A stretch of 64,000 bases of DNA, taken from positions 310,001 to 374,000 of the forward strand of contig JALUTQ010000033.1 of NCBI GenBank assembly GCA_032718865.1, read 5' to 3'. Below, piece by piece: positions 1 to 10,661 of the stretch (positions are counted from its first letter, which is position 1; each line of letters begins with the position of its first letter). A model generated the notes under the pieces. The model had not been told where the DNA came from and did no database searches. It saw only the letters and a list, made by a program, of their open reading frames with translations. The DNA comes from Tilletia caries. Its lineage: Eukaryota; Basidiomycota; Exobasidiomycetes; Tilletiales; Tilletiaceae. Position numbers and translations under genes: made by a program.

Positions 1-2
1 AC

Positions 3-3000
3 CAGTACGAACATGCTGCGGGACTTAGGCTCGTCCTTATGAACGTCGCATGTGCGGTCTTCGTCTTTCTCATCGGCCTCAATCAGACAACCGTCTCCAC
101 TGCCATCCCGGTCGTGGCAAGCCGATTCGATTCATTCCGGGATGTCGGGTGGTATGGATCAGTCTACCTTCTCACTGCGACCGTCTGTCAGAACTGGTTC
201 GGTTGTCTCTACAGCAGCTTCAGCGCCAAATGGCTCTACCTCGCCTCCTTCTTCCTTTTCGAGCTCGGCTCGCTCATGTGCGCGCTGGCGAGAAGCAGCT
301 CGATGTTCATCGCCGGCCGAGCCATCTCTGGCCTCGGTCTCGCAGGAGGCTTGTCTGGCTCGCTCCTCATCGTCTCCTTCACTGCGTCACTCAACCTTCA
401 ACGATTGCTCGGCGTTGTGTATGTCTGCGGCGTCGCTATCGGACCCGTTATCGGCGGAGCATTAACTTCTGGCGTGTCCTGGCGCTGGTTATCTTGGATC
501 AACTTATGCCTGTTCGTACCGGTCACTGTCCTGATCTCCTTGTCCGTCCGGATCCCTACCCGCAAGCAGGATACCACTCCTCTCCAAGGACTTGCCCGAA
601 TCGATTGGCTTGGGACCATTCTGGCGGCTGGTTCCCTCATTTGCATTCTTCTCGCCTGTCAAATGGGTGGCGTCACCTACGCCTGGTCCGACTCGCAAAT
701 CATCGGCCTCATGGTCGGCTCCTTCGTCCTCGGGGCTGCTTTCTGGGTCGACCAGGTCGTGATGCAGGAGCATGCGACACTACCCCTTCGTATCTTGCGG
801 AATCGCTCCGTCATCTTGGGCTTCATCGTCACATTCTGCGTCTCATCCGCCTGCCTCTGCCTCCTCTACTTCCTGCCTGTCTACTTTCAGGTTGTCTATG
901 GTAGCAGTGCGGTCCGGTCCGGCATCCAGACGCTGCCCGTCAGTCTTTCGTTGATCATCAGCATTCCGACAACTGGCGTCCTCGTGAACAAAAGCGGCAT
1001 TCACAATATCTGCCTCCTTGCCGGCTCATTTCTGCTCAGTATGGGGAGCGGCTTGCTATGCCTTCTAAAGCCGAACTCCCCTCAGGCGTTGTGGGTCGGA
1101 TTGCAGTGTTTGGCAGGTGCAGGCATCGGCATGACAATAGGTGAGCACCCTCGCGAGGCGAACGGCCCACCTTCATCCCGTCGTTTACTGACTGCTTTCT
1201 CCTCTTCAACTCCTTCAGTGCTGCCGTTTCATGCCGTGTCCAGCAATCTCGCCGCGGAGGACAAGGTGATCGGAATCAGCGCGTTGATATTCGCCTCGAC
1301 TCTCGGTGGGACTATCTTCATCTCCGCCGGCCAGTCCATCTTTCAGAATCTTTTCCGTTCCTATCTGCGCGCTCTACCCGACATCGACGCTGGCCGCGTC
1401 GTTCTTCACGGCCTCTACGCCTTCCGCGACTTCACCAGCCTCACCAAGCTCCCTGCCGTCATCGATGCTGCCAATACCGCGCTCAGCAAGGTCTTTCTGA
1501 TTCCTGCCGTACTTGGAGCGCTCTCCTTCCTTTTCGTCCTGGGCATGGAAACCAATCGACGACTCGCCGTGCTGACTTCCGAGACGAGCGCCAGCAAGGC
1601 AACCGGCACAGGTGGTAATTCAAACACAAACCCTCACGCAATCGACGTGACGGGTAAGCAGAAGGCCTATCTCGACTTCCTCAAGGACCATCCGCGGTAT
1701 CAGGAGACCACTGAGCTGGATGTGGTGCGACGGAAGGAGTACAAGCGGCTTGACGACCAGAAGCAGGTATATCTCGATTATACGGGTGCTTCTTTATACC
1801 CAGCCTCCTTGCTGAAGGAGCATGCTACCATCCTAAAAAGGGGCGTATTTGGGAATCCGCACTCCACGAACCCAACGTACGTGTTTTCTATACGAAGGAT
1901 TATCTGATTGCGTTACTGGACCGCTGACTCCTACCACCTCTATGACACAGCTCGCAGGCGTCGGCATTCTTCGAAGAGAAGGCTCGTTCGGCCATCTTCG
2001 ACTTCTTTGACGCCGATGCTGAGGAATGGGACGTGATCTTTACGCCAAACGCGTCCGGTGCGCTCAAGCTTGTCGGGGAATCGTACCCCTTCAGCAGCGA
2101 GCGCGGCCTCCTTCTCACGTGGGACTCGCACAATTCCGTCAATGGCCTCGGAACGTTCGCCAAGGACAAAGGCGCAACGCTGGGCTTCGTCCCCCTGCTT
2201 GACGATGGGAAGGTGGACAGAAGTGCGCTGTACGAGGCAATTGACGTGCCCAACCCTGGCCTCGTCATTCTCACAGGTCAGAGCAACATCACCGGCTCGA
2301 AGATCGATCTGGACTATTTGACCTATGCCAAGCAAAAGGGATGGCACGTTGGGCTGGACGCTGCAGCACTCGCGCCGTCGACGCCTCTGAGAGTGGATAA
2401 GGAAAACGTCGGCTTCCTCTGTCTCTCGCTTTACAAGATCGTCGGGTACCCAACGGGCGTAGGCGCCTTGCTGCTCCGGAAATCGATGTCCAGCTTCCTC
2501 CAGCGGCCCTGGTTTGGAGGCGGTACGGTCCAAGCTGTACAGCTGCCTCAACTAGAGTACAGACATGCTGGAGGTCACGCCACGTTCGAGGACGGGACGA
2601 TCAACTTCCTCTCGCTGGCCGCGGTCCCCATCGGCCTGAGTTTCGTCAAGCCGTTGCTACCGTCTATCATGCTGCGCAGCCAATGTCTCGTCGGCTACTT
2701 GATGCACGCCTTGCCGCAGATCAAGTACGCGGGCTCAGGTGCACAAATGATCCGCTGCGGGGGCCCGAGAAATGTAGAAGAGCGCGGTGGAACGTTGCCG
2801 CTTATATTCAGCCAGCGCGATGGTCTCTTGCCCGAGTCGTACATCTTTGTGCTCTGGGCCGCGGGTCGTTACAACATCAGCATCCGGGGCGGACCATGCA
2901 TGTGCAATCCGGGCGCCTGCGCGGTGATGCTCTCACGCAGAGACCTGCTGGAGAGCAAAGGGGATAACATCGACATCGAGGAGATGATTCGGCGCGGCAC

Positions 3001-3151
3001 GGACGAGGTCGGGATCGTACGTGTGAGCGTGGGAATTGCGAGCAATTGGACCGACTGCTTTAAGTTCGTCCGGTTCTGCGAGATGCTGGCCAGCGAGCGG
3101 GGCGCGCTTCTGCGGACGGAGTGGAGGGCCGATGTCCCCAACATGATCTAG
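3..3151 (+). CDS. MFS (DHA2-type) transporter fused to Moco-sulfurase-like class V aminotransferase, 5'-partial
   Basis: Exons are <3..1140, 1219..1876 and 1951..3151. The frame is open to the window edge and already reads GLRLVLMNVACAVFVF before the first ATG (39), so the 5' end lies outside. Residues 1 to about 510 form a 14-helix drug:H+ antiporter-2 type carrier, with a DVGWYGSVYLLTA segment and a GPVIGGAL motif C before SWRWLSWIN. After a linker of about 50 residues comes a class V aminotransferase domain: VYLDYTGASLYP, GNPHSTNPTSQASAFF, the PLP lysine in SLYKIVGYPTG (about 2435), GGGTV, FEDGTINFLS, and the persulfide cysteine motif CMCNPGAC (about 2896-2919). This is the N-terminal half of a molybdenum cofactor sulfurase; the MOSC domain is absent. 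Intron phases agree throughout (2,997 nt = 999 codons). No in-frame ATG lies between the carrier's last helix and the enzyme domain, so a fusion is the simplest reading. The substrate is unknown. An efflux carrier paired with sulfur-transfer chemistry would suit a sulfur-containing metabolite (inference). Confidence 0.85.
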
Positions 3152-3603
3152 CACCTCGGGTTCGTACTCTTCGACGTCTGCGAACGCTTCTCGTCGCTTG
3201 TTCTGCCTTCTTCTTTTGTTTTTATTATATCTATGCATAGCGATCTTTGGACCTTCGATCCTTCTCCCGTCAAGGCTGTTATAGGCACGCGGTCAGGAGC
3301 GAGCGAATCGGGATCGATGGGTTAGCATGACTTGGTAGTGGCCCTCATTCCTTCAGAGGGACATCATGCCTCTTGCCCATAACTGGACCCCTTTCCAATT
3401 CTCTACCCGTCCAACGCGTGAAGAATCGGAAACTGCGAGCCTGGCCGAGGGATCCACACCCACGCGGAAGAGGAATGGTCGAGGTGGCAACGGGAGGTTG
3501 GGAAGCGCAAATGCTGAAAATGACTGCCTTTCCTCGCCGCCGCCGCCGCCACCACCTTGTCTTGATAGGGTAAGGGCGAGTTGAGGACATAGCATCGGTC
3601 GAA
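3152..3603. other. Intergenic, convergent 3' flanks
   Basis: This lies between the 3' end of the fusion gene and the 3' end of ELP6. It holds a T/A-rich stretch (about 3213-3235) that could serve 3'-end formation, and a CCG/CCA-rich run near 3536-3556. No coding signal is seen. Confidence 0.6.
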
Positions 3604-4652
3604 TCACAATCTGTTAGAGACACGAGCGGACTTCAGCACAGCGCAGGAAGTATGGGTCCAAAGCTCAGCACATGGTGATCTCACCTCGCCATCGCAATCC
3701 TTTGCCCGACCGCTTCGAAGTCCCCGGATCTCTACCCACACGTCTGGTTCTGTCGAGGTCAGGAGATGGCGTAGCAGACTCTCGTCTGTTGCATCCTGCG
3801 CATTCACATCCGCATACAAAGAGGTGGCTGACGCATGCTGGAGCGTGCACAGAGCAGCATTGTTCTGCACAAACGAGGAGAGGATAGATCAATGAGCAAG
3901 TCAGGGCATTGCAAAGCGAGCGCTGGAGGTCAATACTCACCTGTTCAACTACGATGCGAAGGGCGCGGATCCATCGGCTCAGCTGGTCAGCAGTCTCTTC
4001 TGTGCCGCCGGAAATTGACCAGGATAGGGTGGAAAGATCGTCCACAACGACCAAGGCACGGGCGGGGACCGCCCTGCGGGTATCGATGGTCTGCGCCGCA
4101 TTTGACCCGAGAGCCGATTGTACAGCTCCGAGAAGCTCTTTGAGCCCCGCCTCGTCGGCGGTGAAAAGGAAATCGGCTGCATCGATGCACTTGAGCCGCG
4201 TTTGAGCTTGAGCGTTGACTCCCTTCTCAGCGCGATCCCGTCCATGACGCGGGGTGGTTAAGACGAATTCAATCAGCGTGAGAGAACGAGGGAACTCGCT
4301 GTGAAGGATGAGCATTCGAAATCGAAAGACTCACTGCTTTCCTCAGAAGAGTCTTCCAATGTACTTCGCCGCTTCCGCAGCATCCAACCCACACAACAGC
4401 AACGGCAGACTCGTTTGCAGACGTAGACGTAGAAGGACACCCGGTCCCTATGCTCGACGAACCTCGCGCGGCGTTGAGTAGCGCTGTCCGAGCAAGTGAA
4501 ATTGGAATAAACGATCCGGAGGAAGCCAAGGTGTCCGACACCGCTATGTAGGCCGATGCAGGCAGGAAGGGGGAGCTGGCATAGCTCTCGAAGGAGAGTA
4601 GGCTGGAGAGCGAGTTCATCCTTCTTTGTCGGGAACGTCCTCCCATCCTCAT
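3604..4652 (-). CDS. ELP6: Elongator complex protein 6
   Basis: Exons in coding order are 4652..4335, 4222..3941 and 3864..3604, giving 286 residues. The second exon may start one codon earlier, at 4225. Elp4-5-6 form the RecA-like hexameric subcomplex of Elongator, which modifies wobble uridines of tRNAs. The diagnostic segments are GEVHWKTLLRKA joined to GVNAQAQTRLK (the family's HY..V..KLGV region), the Walker-B-like strand ARALVVVDDLSTLSWS, and the C-terminal GLRSGRAKDCDGEV. Like other Elp6 proteins it has no P-loop. Length is close to family size. ATGs at 4652, 4646 and 4619 are all possible starts; the last gives MNSLSSLLSFES, which most resembles the family N-terminus. The first intron (4223..4334) ends in AAG or GAG rather than CAG/TAG, and this junction was chosen because it restores the conserved segment. 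RPN3 follows upstream on the same strand. Confidence 0.75.
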
Positions 4653-5006
4653 CCCCTCTACAGTACCTTGGGTGGTCAAGTCGGCGGCCACGTGGATGTT
4701 ATCTTATCTTACAGCGAGTTGCGTAAGTTTTGAGACAGGCAAAAACGGGTTCCCAAAAATGTGGAGGGCCAATTTTCCAAGAGAAAGCGTTTGAGCCACA
4801 CCTTCGAATGTACAGCCAGCATCAGTGTTGACGCGCCCAGCAGCATCACTCATCTAACACCCTTCTCAACTCCATCAGGCTTCATTCTGTCTTTGACCAG
4901 GCTGTTCACAGGTGGGCACACATGTAAAGAACTCTTGGATTGCAGAAGGAATGGGAGAAAATGCGCAAAAACGGCCCAAAGTAGGACAGGGGGAGAAATG
5001 ACGACC
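4653..5006. other. Intergenic between tandem minus-strand genes
   Basis: Upstream region of ELP6 and 3' flank of the RPN3-like gene. No further gene or repeat was recognised. Confidence 0.5.
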
Positions 5007-5952
5007 TCACACCCAATCATCATCCTCCTCGTCCATATCGGCGCCTCCTTCCTCAATCTCCTGCGCCAGCTCGCGCTCGCGCTCACGAGCAGCCACCGCC
5101 GAGTCGAGCTCCGCCTTATGCGTGTTGAGCGGGTATCGCATCGCCTGGAGAAGAGCGTACCAGAAAAGAGAAAATGCTCAGTATTCCCATTAAGGCAACG
5201 CAAGGCAGCAGAGAGAGAGAGAAAAAGAGAGAGAGAGACTCACCTTGACAGACTCGTTGTGAATCTGGAGACAGAAGTCAACACGCTGCTGAAGCTGCGC
5301 CTGCGGCTCATCACTCGCATAAACGTCCCCCCCCCTCCCTCGTCTCCATAATCCCATGCTCATGATCAACCCTAGACCCCCCACCGAGCCCAGCCCACCC
5401 ACCAGCGCCGCCACCCCGGCCACCAGACGTGGCACCAACGACGCCATCTCGGATCGCCTTGGCCCAATGTACTCGGCGTCCTCCTCGGACTCGAGGTTGA
5501 GCTTCTGGGTGATGTCCTTGAGGGAGATGCGGGAGTACGCGAGGGAGATCATGCGGATGCCTGTCTTGATGACGTTGAAGCGGAGACGGAGGATGAGCGA
5601 GTAGGTGCGGTCGGACTGGAATTGGGCTCCATGGGTCTGGAGCGTTTGCTGGAAGAGGGACAAGTTGCCCGTTCGGACCGCTGTGAAAAAACATATGAGC
5701 AGAGACATTCTCGTCAGTGACAAATAGCTGGCTCTATCTCCGAGGTTCTATGGTGGGTGGAAACGTACCTTGTACGATAGAGATGTACGGCGCCAGTGCT
5801 GGACGCAAGATCTCAGAGCGGAAAAGCGTGCGCTCAGGAATATCTCCCATCAAAAGCTCAACAACAATAAGGAACTTGTACGCGGTCTGCAAAAAGCCCG
5901 CCGCGGGCGGTAACGAGACCGGCTTCCCATCCTCCTCCTCGCCCGCACTCAT
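5007..5952 (-). CDS. RPN3: 26S proteasome regulatory subunit RPN3 (PSMD3), C-terminal half only; possibly broken copy
   Basis: Coding-order exons are 5952..5769, 5680..5429, 5371..5244 and 5144..5007. They encode about 230 residues, against roughly 480-530 for RPN3. The preserved part is the PCI/winged-helix region and tail: ELLMGDIPERTLFRS, AVRTGNLSLFQ, LILRLRFNVIKTGIRMISL, SLKDITQKLNL, EDAEYI, AKAIRDGVV, VDHEHG, DVYASDEPQ, and an acidic end EEDDDWV. It would act in the 19S lid. Two oddities stand out. The whole N-terminal TPR-like half is absent, although the upstream neighbour begins only 382 bp away. The reading frame also needs one base more at about 5461 (EYI to AKAI) and one base less in a C9 run at 5327-5335; the two shifts compensate. 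The 57-bp intron 5372..5428 has a weak GTCTGG donor. MSAGEEEDGKPVSL (5952) is the assumed start. It could be a degenerate paralogue, or the assembly could have lost sequence here. Confidence 0.7.
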
Positions 5953-6334
5953 CGCCACATCCTCATCCTTGTTGTTGCTGCCATGATGTACGCTGGCGAG
6001 ATGGTTATGTCGTGTTGGTTGAGAGAGAGAGAGAGAGTTGGTTGAGTGATGACTGATGTCGTGTCGCGTGTCGCGGCGTGATCCTCTCAGAATTGATCGC
6101 ATTCTCAGAGCAGCTCAAATTTTCGAGTCATATTTTCGCGCTGTCTCAAGACTTACGCAACTCGCTGTATCTGCCTGCACTGGCCCCACCGCCCACGCCG
6201 GCTTCCTTCGAGATTTCGAGAAGCTCGACTGCTCGACTGCTCGAGTTGGAGCTTGCTGTTGCTTCCCTCACTCGAGTCCGCAACCTGCACTCGATCCTCA
6301 GCGCCGCAGCACAGCAAAGAACAGAAGCAAAGCC
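5953..6334. promoter_or_regulatory. Divergent 5' region between RPN3-like gene and SGT1
   Basis: Shared upstream region of about 380 bp. It contains a GA dinucleotide run at 6020-6038 (pyrimidine-rich on the minus strand) and no recognisable remnant of the missing RPN3 N-terminal half on either strand. Confidence 0.5.
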
Positions 6335-7238
6335 ATGGCGGAAGCAGTTCGGACGGACTTCTACCAGACGGACACGCACGTCCACGTGTCTCTCTACGCC
6401 CGCAAGATTCAAGAGGATACCGTCACTTTCACCCCAGAGACCAACGGCTTCACCTTCCTCTGCCAGAATCAGAATCTGATCGGACAGCCACAGACAGAGA
6501 CAACAGGGTCCCTCACCATCGCCCGAAAGAACCTCTTCTCCGACATCATCCCGGATCAGTGCACCTACACCGTCCGACCCACCAAGGCCGAGCTCCATCT
6601 CCGCAAGGCCCAGCCAGCTCTGCACTGGCCTCGCTTGCACCGCGACGAAAAATCAGACAACGTCGACTCTGCAGCGTTTCCACCTCAACCCAGCGCAGGC
6701 GTGGCCATCCCTACACCGCCGACCATGTCAACCGCTTCCATCCTGCCCAAGGACGCCCCTGTGCGGAAGAAGAACAAATGGGAGGACTTCAAGCTAGAGG
6801 ACGACGACGACGAGGTGGAGGCGGACAGCAAGGCAGGAGGAAGCGCGAGCACGGGCGCCCAGGCCGGCGGAAGTGGGGAGAAGAAGGGGGATGGAGGAGA
6901 TGTGAATGACTTCTTCAAGAAGCTGTATGCGGGCGCGAGTGACGATGCGCGACGCGCGATGATGAAGAGCTTCCAAGGTGAGCAAGGTTCCCTTCTTTTT
7001 TCTGCTTTCGGCTTCCTATATGCTCCGTTGCTGACTGAATGCGCCTTTCTAGAGAGCAACGGGACGACGCTGAGCATGAACTGGGACGAGGTGAAGAAAG
7101 GAACGGTACGTAACTTCATTTTTCTGTTGGCTCCCCTTCTCCCTCGGCCTGTGACCCTCATCGGTATTCTCGTCCTTCTTCTCATGGCAGGTCGAGACGC
7201 GTCCACCGGACTCCATGGTCGCACGCAAGTACGAGTAG
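6335..7238 (+). CDS. SGT1: SGT1-like co-chaperone (CS + SGS domains, no TPR)
   Basis: Exons 6335..6977, 7053..7105 and 7191..7238 encode 247 residues. SGT1 couples HSP90 to SKP1/kinetochore and other clients. Residues about 5-105 form the CS (p23-like) domain, beginning VRTDFYQTDTHVHVSLYARK. A linker follows with an acidic KWEDFKLEDDDDE segment. The last 55 residues are the SGS domain: NDFFKKLYAGASDDARRAMM, then SFQESNGTTLSMNWDEVKKG and PPDSMVARKYE. Both introns are canonical, and their removal restores the conserved SGS sequence exactly. Plant, animal and ascomycete SGT1 usually carry an N-terminal TPR domain. Here MAEAVRTDF starts directly at the CS domain, and nothing TPR-like lies upstream. 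This may be a lineage-typical short form. It faces the half-length RPN3 gene head to head and converges with NDUFAF7 222 bp downstream. Confidence 0.9.
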
Positions 7239-7460
7239 ACACCGTGCATGAACGCAGGCTGGCTGTCGAACGACCTTCCCACCCACCTCTCACTTCCTGA
7301 ATCGATTCCCAAGTAGACCAACCTTCGCCCGAGCTGCCAAGGTGTTCTTACTCTCTCTCTCCCACACTGTATTCTCTCGCTCCGAGCCAGCATTGATCTC
7401 ACCCCCCTTGCTCGTAGCTGCGCATTTTGCACCATTCAATCGATTACTTGTCCCCCTTTT

Positions 7461-9658
7461 TTACTTCCCAAACGGATACACGCTCTCCTGCTCACCCTCC
7501 CCATCGCCTAGATCCCCCGCGGTGATCCCCAACACCTTGAACGTCTCTCCCATGCCCACCTTGCCACCTTCGACCAGCCGCTCGGCCCCGCTCTCGATGG
7601 ATTTTCGACGCGCCTCGTCGGGCGCTGAGCGGAGGAGGACGTCCAGTCGGGGTTGAAGGCCGAGCCGGAGGAGGAAGGATTGCTGGGTTGCAAGCGGGTG
7701 GGTCGTTGCTGGTTTGCGAAAAGGTAGATGGTCAGATATGTGACAATTGATTCGAGATGAGGGGTGAAGAGGGAAAGGAAGAGTGGGGAAACGTACCACC
7801 TCCTGCTTCGATCGCGCTGCGGATATGCGTGAAGTCGACATTGGCTGTGAGATCTTGTTTGCCTGGATTCTGGAGCGGGTCCGCGAGCTGATGATGTCGG
7901 AAGGCCTGCACCGTACGAATTGAAGTTTTTGGGATCATGTAAGTACGACCCATGGACGTGTTTCAAAAAGTGCAATGGCCACTCACCCGGAATGAATCCG
8001 AAAAGGCCTGCTCTCCACCATAATCAACAATCAACCCAGCCCCACCAAGCGGCTTCGTCTCTCCCTCGGCCCCTCCGACCTCCTTCCCCTTCCCCTCCTC
8101 CCCACTCGTGCCCGAAACCAAGCGACCGACAGCCCTGGCAGCGGCCCACGCTTCGGCACTCACTTCGACGCGTTGGCCGGGCGCGTACGCGTTGAATCGA
8201 GGATTGGAGGAGGCGAGCAGTTGGCCGAGCGGGGTCGGGCCTGGGCTGAGGACGAGGGTGAATTCGGGATCGGAGGAGGGGGGAGTTCGAGGGGCTGAGG
8301 GGGTGGAGATTTGAAGGGGAGATGATGATGGTGGGCGAAGGACGGTTCTGAGGGGGGGGAACAAGGGGGAACGTGAATCAGAGTTTATAGGCGCAGTAGG
8401 TTGGGAAAGGGGAACGGAGGCGGGACGTACATTGCCGAGTTGTGTGCCCGTTCTTCGCGAATGCCGAGCGCAGATGTTGAGTTCCGTTTGACATCGACAA
8501 AGATTTCTCTCCATCCATTGCCTGTCCTCTGCTCATCGATCAAAAAATGAGGTAAGAGTGAGTGATGCAATTTGCGAAGCCAGAGCGATTTGTGAAAGGG
8601 GGGCGTACCTCGAAGATGTTGATCGGGAGGGCATCAAAGAACTCGTGCGCGACGACAGCAGTCCATACGTCCGGCCGAACAGGGATGCTCTCCGGCCGGT
8701 CGTACCACCGTACCCGGATCTGTCTCTCGTCACCAGCGTCGGCGTCCTCCGCACCTTTCCCTTCCATCTGGTCATCATCATCTTCGACAAAAACGGGCTT
8801 CTTGCCGAGCTTGGCGCAGATGGACTCGAGAGCGGATCGCTGAATTTTGCGGAGGGCGGGCGAGGTCTCGACGAGGTCGATGGCGGAAAGTGCGCGGAGG
8901 AGGGAGGGGAAGTTGGAGAAGGTCTGGAAGAGAAAAGGACAGGTCTTTCAGTGGATCCGTGCCATGAACATGGAAGAACACAAAAGGGTCCTCACTCTGA
9001 GCATATCGGAGAGAAGCGCACCTCGGCCCGGCCCCAATTCAACGAGTCGGGCTCGTAAAGGCCGAGACGAAGTCGTTCCATCGGCGGCTGCAGCAGAGGC
9101 GGCGGCTGCGACGGGCTGGAAGCGGGTCAGGAACCAGATGGCGAGCAGTTCTCCGAAGACTTGGGAGATGTCGGGTGAGGTGATGAAGTCGCCCTTTGCG
9201 CCGAAGATTGGAGACTGGTTGGAGGCGGAGGTAGAGGTAGAGGAGGAGGAGGAGGAGGCGGAGTAGTAGCCGTAGACGGGGTCGAGGAGACAGCGGGTCA
9301 TCCAAGTGCTAACGGGCATGGGACCCGTTGTCTACGATTAAAGAATATAGTATCAGCTCATGGAATGCCGATGATTCTCATCAGCCACAGCGCAGGACAT
9401 GAAGTTGGCATTCACCTTGATTGCCTGAGCGAGAAGTTGAGGGAACGAGGCAGTAGCAGGGGGAGAGGAGCTTGATGCTGGCGCTGGTGCTGATGCTGAG
9501 GACGATGATGATCTTACACTTCTCCTACGCGTGGAGACAGAACGAGCACAGGCGGCCAGCTGATGACTAACCCCACTGCTACTGCCGCAGCTGAGGAGCG
9601 CGGACCTGGGCAGACACACCGCCGCCGTGGCGGGAGAGAAGCGAGAGACTGCAAACAT
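7461..9658 (-). CDS. NDUFAF7: NDUFAF7/MidA mitochondrial protein arginine methyltransferase (complex I assembly)
   Basis: Seven exons in coding order: 9658..9416, 9331..8996, 8923..8609, 8528..8431, 8347..7987, 7905..7797 and 7708..7461, giving 569 residues. The family dimethylates a complex I subunit in the mitochondrial matrix. The N-terminus MFAVSRFSPATAAVCLPRSA, followed by an Arg/Ser-rich stretch, looks like a presequence. Conserved segments are TTGPMPVSTWMTRCLLDPVY, GYYS, GDFITSPDISQVFGE, the SAM-binding LVELGPGRGALLSDMLR, AVVAHEFFDALPINIFE, GLIVDYGGEQ, QDLTANVDFTHIR and QSFLLRLGLQPRLDVLL. Every splice junction is in phase (1,710 nt). The protein is longer than animal forms because of Ser/Ala-rich insertions (for example near 9080-9110 and 8230-8330). 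Presence of this gene implies a respiratory chain with complex I. Confidence 0.92.
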
Positions 9659-10661
9659 TTCTTGCGCTTTCCTCAGAACGAAGTGAGCGTTCGAACTCTC
9701 GAATTCGGGAAGGCCCAGCAAGAAAGTGAGTGAGAAGTGAGAACTGAGAAGGTCGAGCTTGGGAAAAAGGCTCCGAGCTACCTCGAGCTGCCACGCGAGC
9801 GGCGTTTGGCTGAGCGGCGTTTGGGTGAGACCTTGTCTGGCTCTGTAAATGGGACCATATGGGAGCTAATTAATGTTTAGCGCAATGTTTCGGATTCAAA
9901 ATGATCGACATTCGACGCATCTGAAAGCCGGGCACTGGAGGAGTGTGACATGTGACAAAGATGCCAGCAGTGCAAAAAACTCAAAAGTGTGTGGCGTTTG
10001 TGCTGTGATTGAATTTGATTTCCATGGTATATTCACGCAGCATGGGAGGCGCATTACGAAGGGGCGCGAGGCGCGAGTGCGCGACTCCTTTTCCACCCAC
10101 CTGCCCAGTCTCCGCTCGCGCCTCAGGCTGACCCAGACCCAGTGACTGACTGAAGGCGGACTTCCCAATATTCGCACCTTCGCTGCTGCTGCTCACCTTC
10201 AACTTTTGCAGACCGCGTCCTGCCAACGACAGCTGACAGCTTCTGCCCTTTGTCCGCTCTCCCATCTCACATCTCACGCTCCTTCATCTCCCGTTATTCT
10301 CATTACACTGCTTTCGAACGACCGTGCCTGGCGTCCTGCGCACTGCTCGCCTCGCCTCGCCATTCGCCTCCCGGCCTTCGCGTATACACACAGGGACCGC
10401 AAGAGGGGCAACTATAGCCGCCAACGAACGCAGCATCGCTCCATTCGCTCCTGCGGCCACACCACAGCGGATTCGCTATGCAAAGCTGGACAGCATAGGC
10501 CCATCCCATCCAGCTGTTCCACAGTGAGTCACTTCTGGTGCCTGCTCCATGTGTCGTCTGCTATGCTCACCGCTCTCATGCCCCATCTGTCTTCCATCCA
10601 CAGAATTATCGCAACAGACAGACGGTGCCGACCTCGCTGAGGCTATTCCCAGATCGTCACG
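9659..10661. promoter_or_regulatory. Divergent promoter region; probable 5'-UTR intron
   Basis: This 1 kb separates NDUFAF7 from the coiled-coil gene. A plausible 5'-UTR intron runs 10524..10603 (CACA|GTGAGT to CATCCACAG), ending 58 bp before the ATG at 10662. The part around 9850-10040 is relatively AT-rich. No coding sequence is supported. Confidence 0.45.

Noticed and set aside
1141..1218. The segment GEHPREANGPPSSRRLLTAF read as part of the MFS protein.
   Set aside because: It is a 78-bp intron with a GTGAGC donor and TTCAG acceptor, a multiple of three, so it reads through. Removing it restores GMTIVLPFHAV, typical of the family.
5953..6334. Possible hidden N-terminal exons of RPN3 between it and SGT1.
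   Set aside because: Neither strand encodes anything resembling the RPN3 N-terminal half; 380 bp is too short for it.
9676..9706. A GTTCGAACTC stretch resembling a tRNA B box.
   Set aside because: No matching A box or cloverleaf stems at the right spacing; it lies at the 5' end of NDUFAF7.
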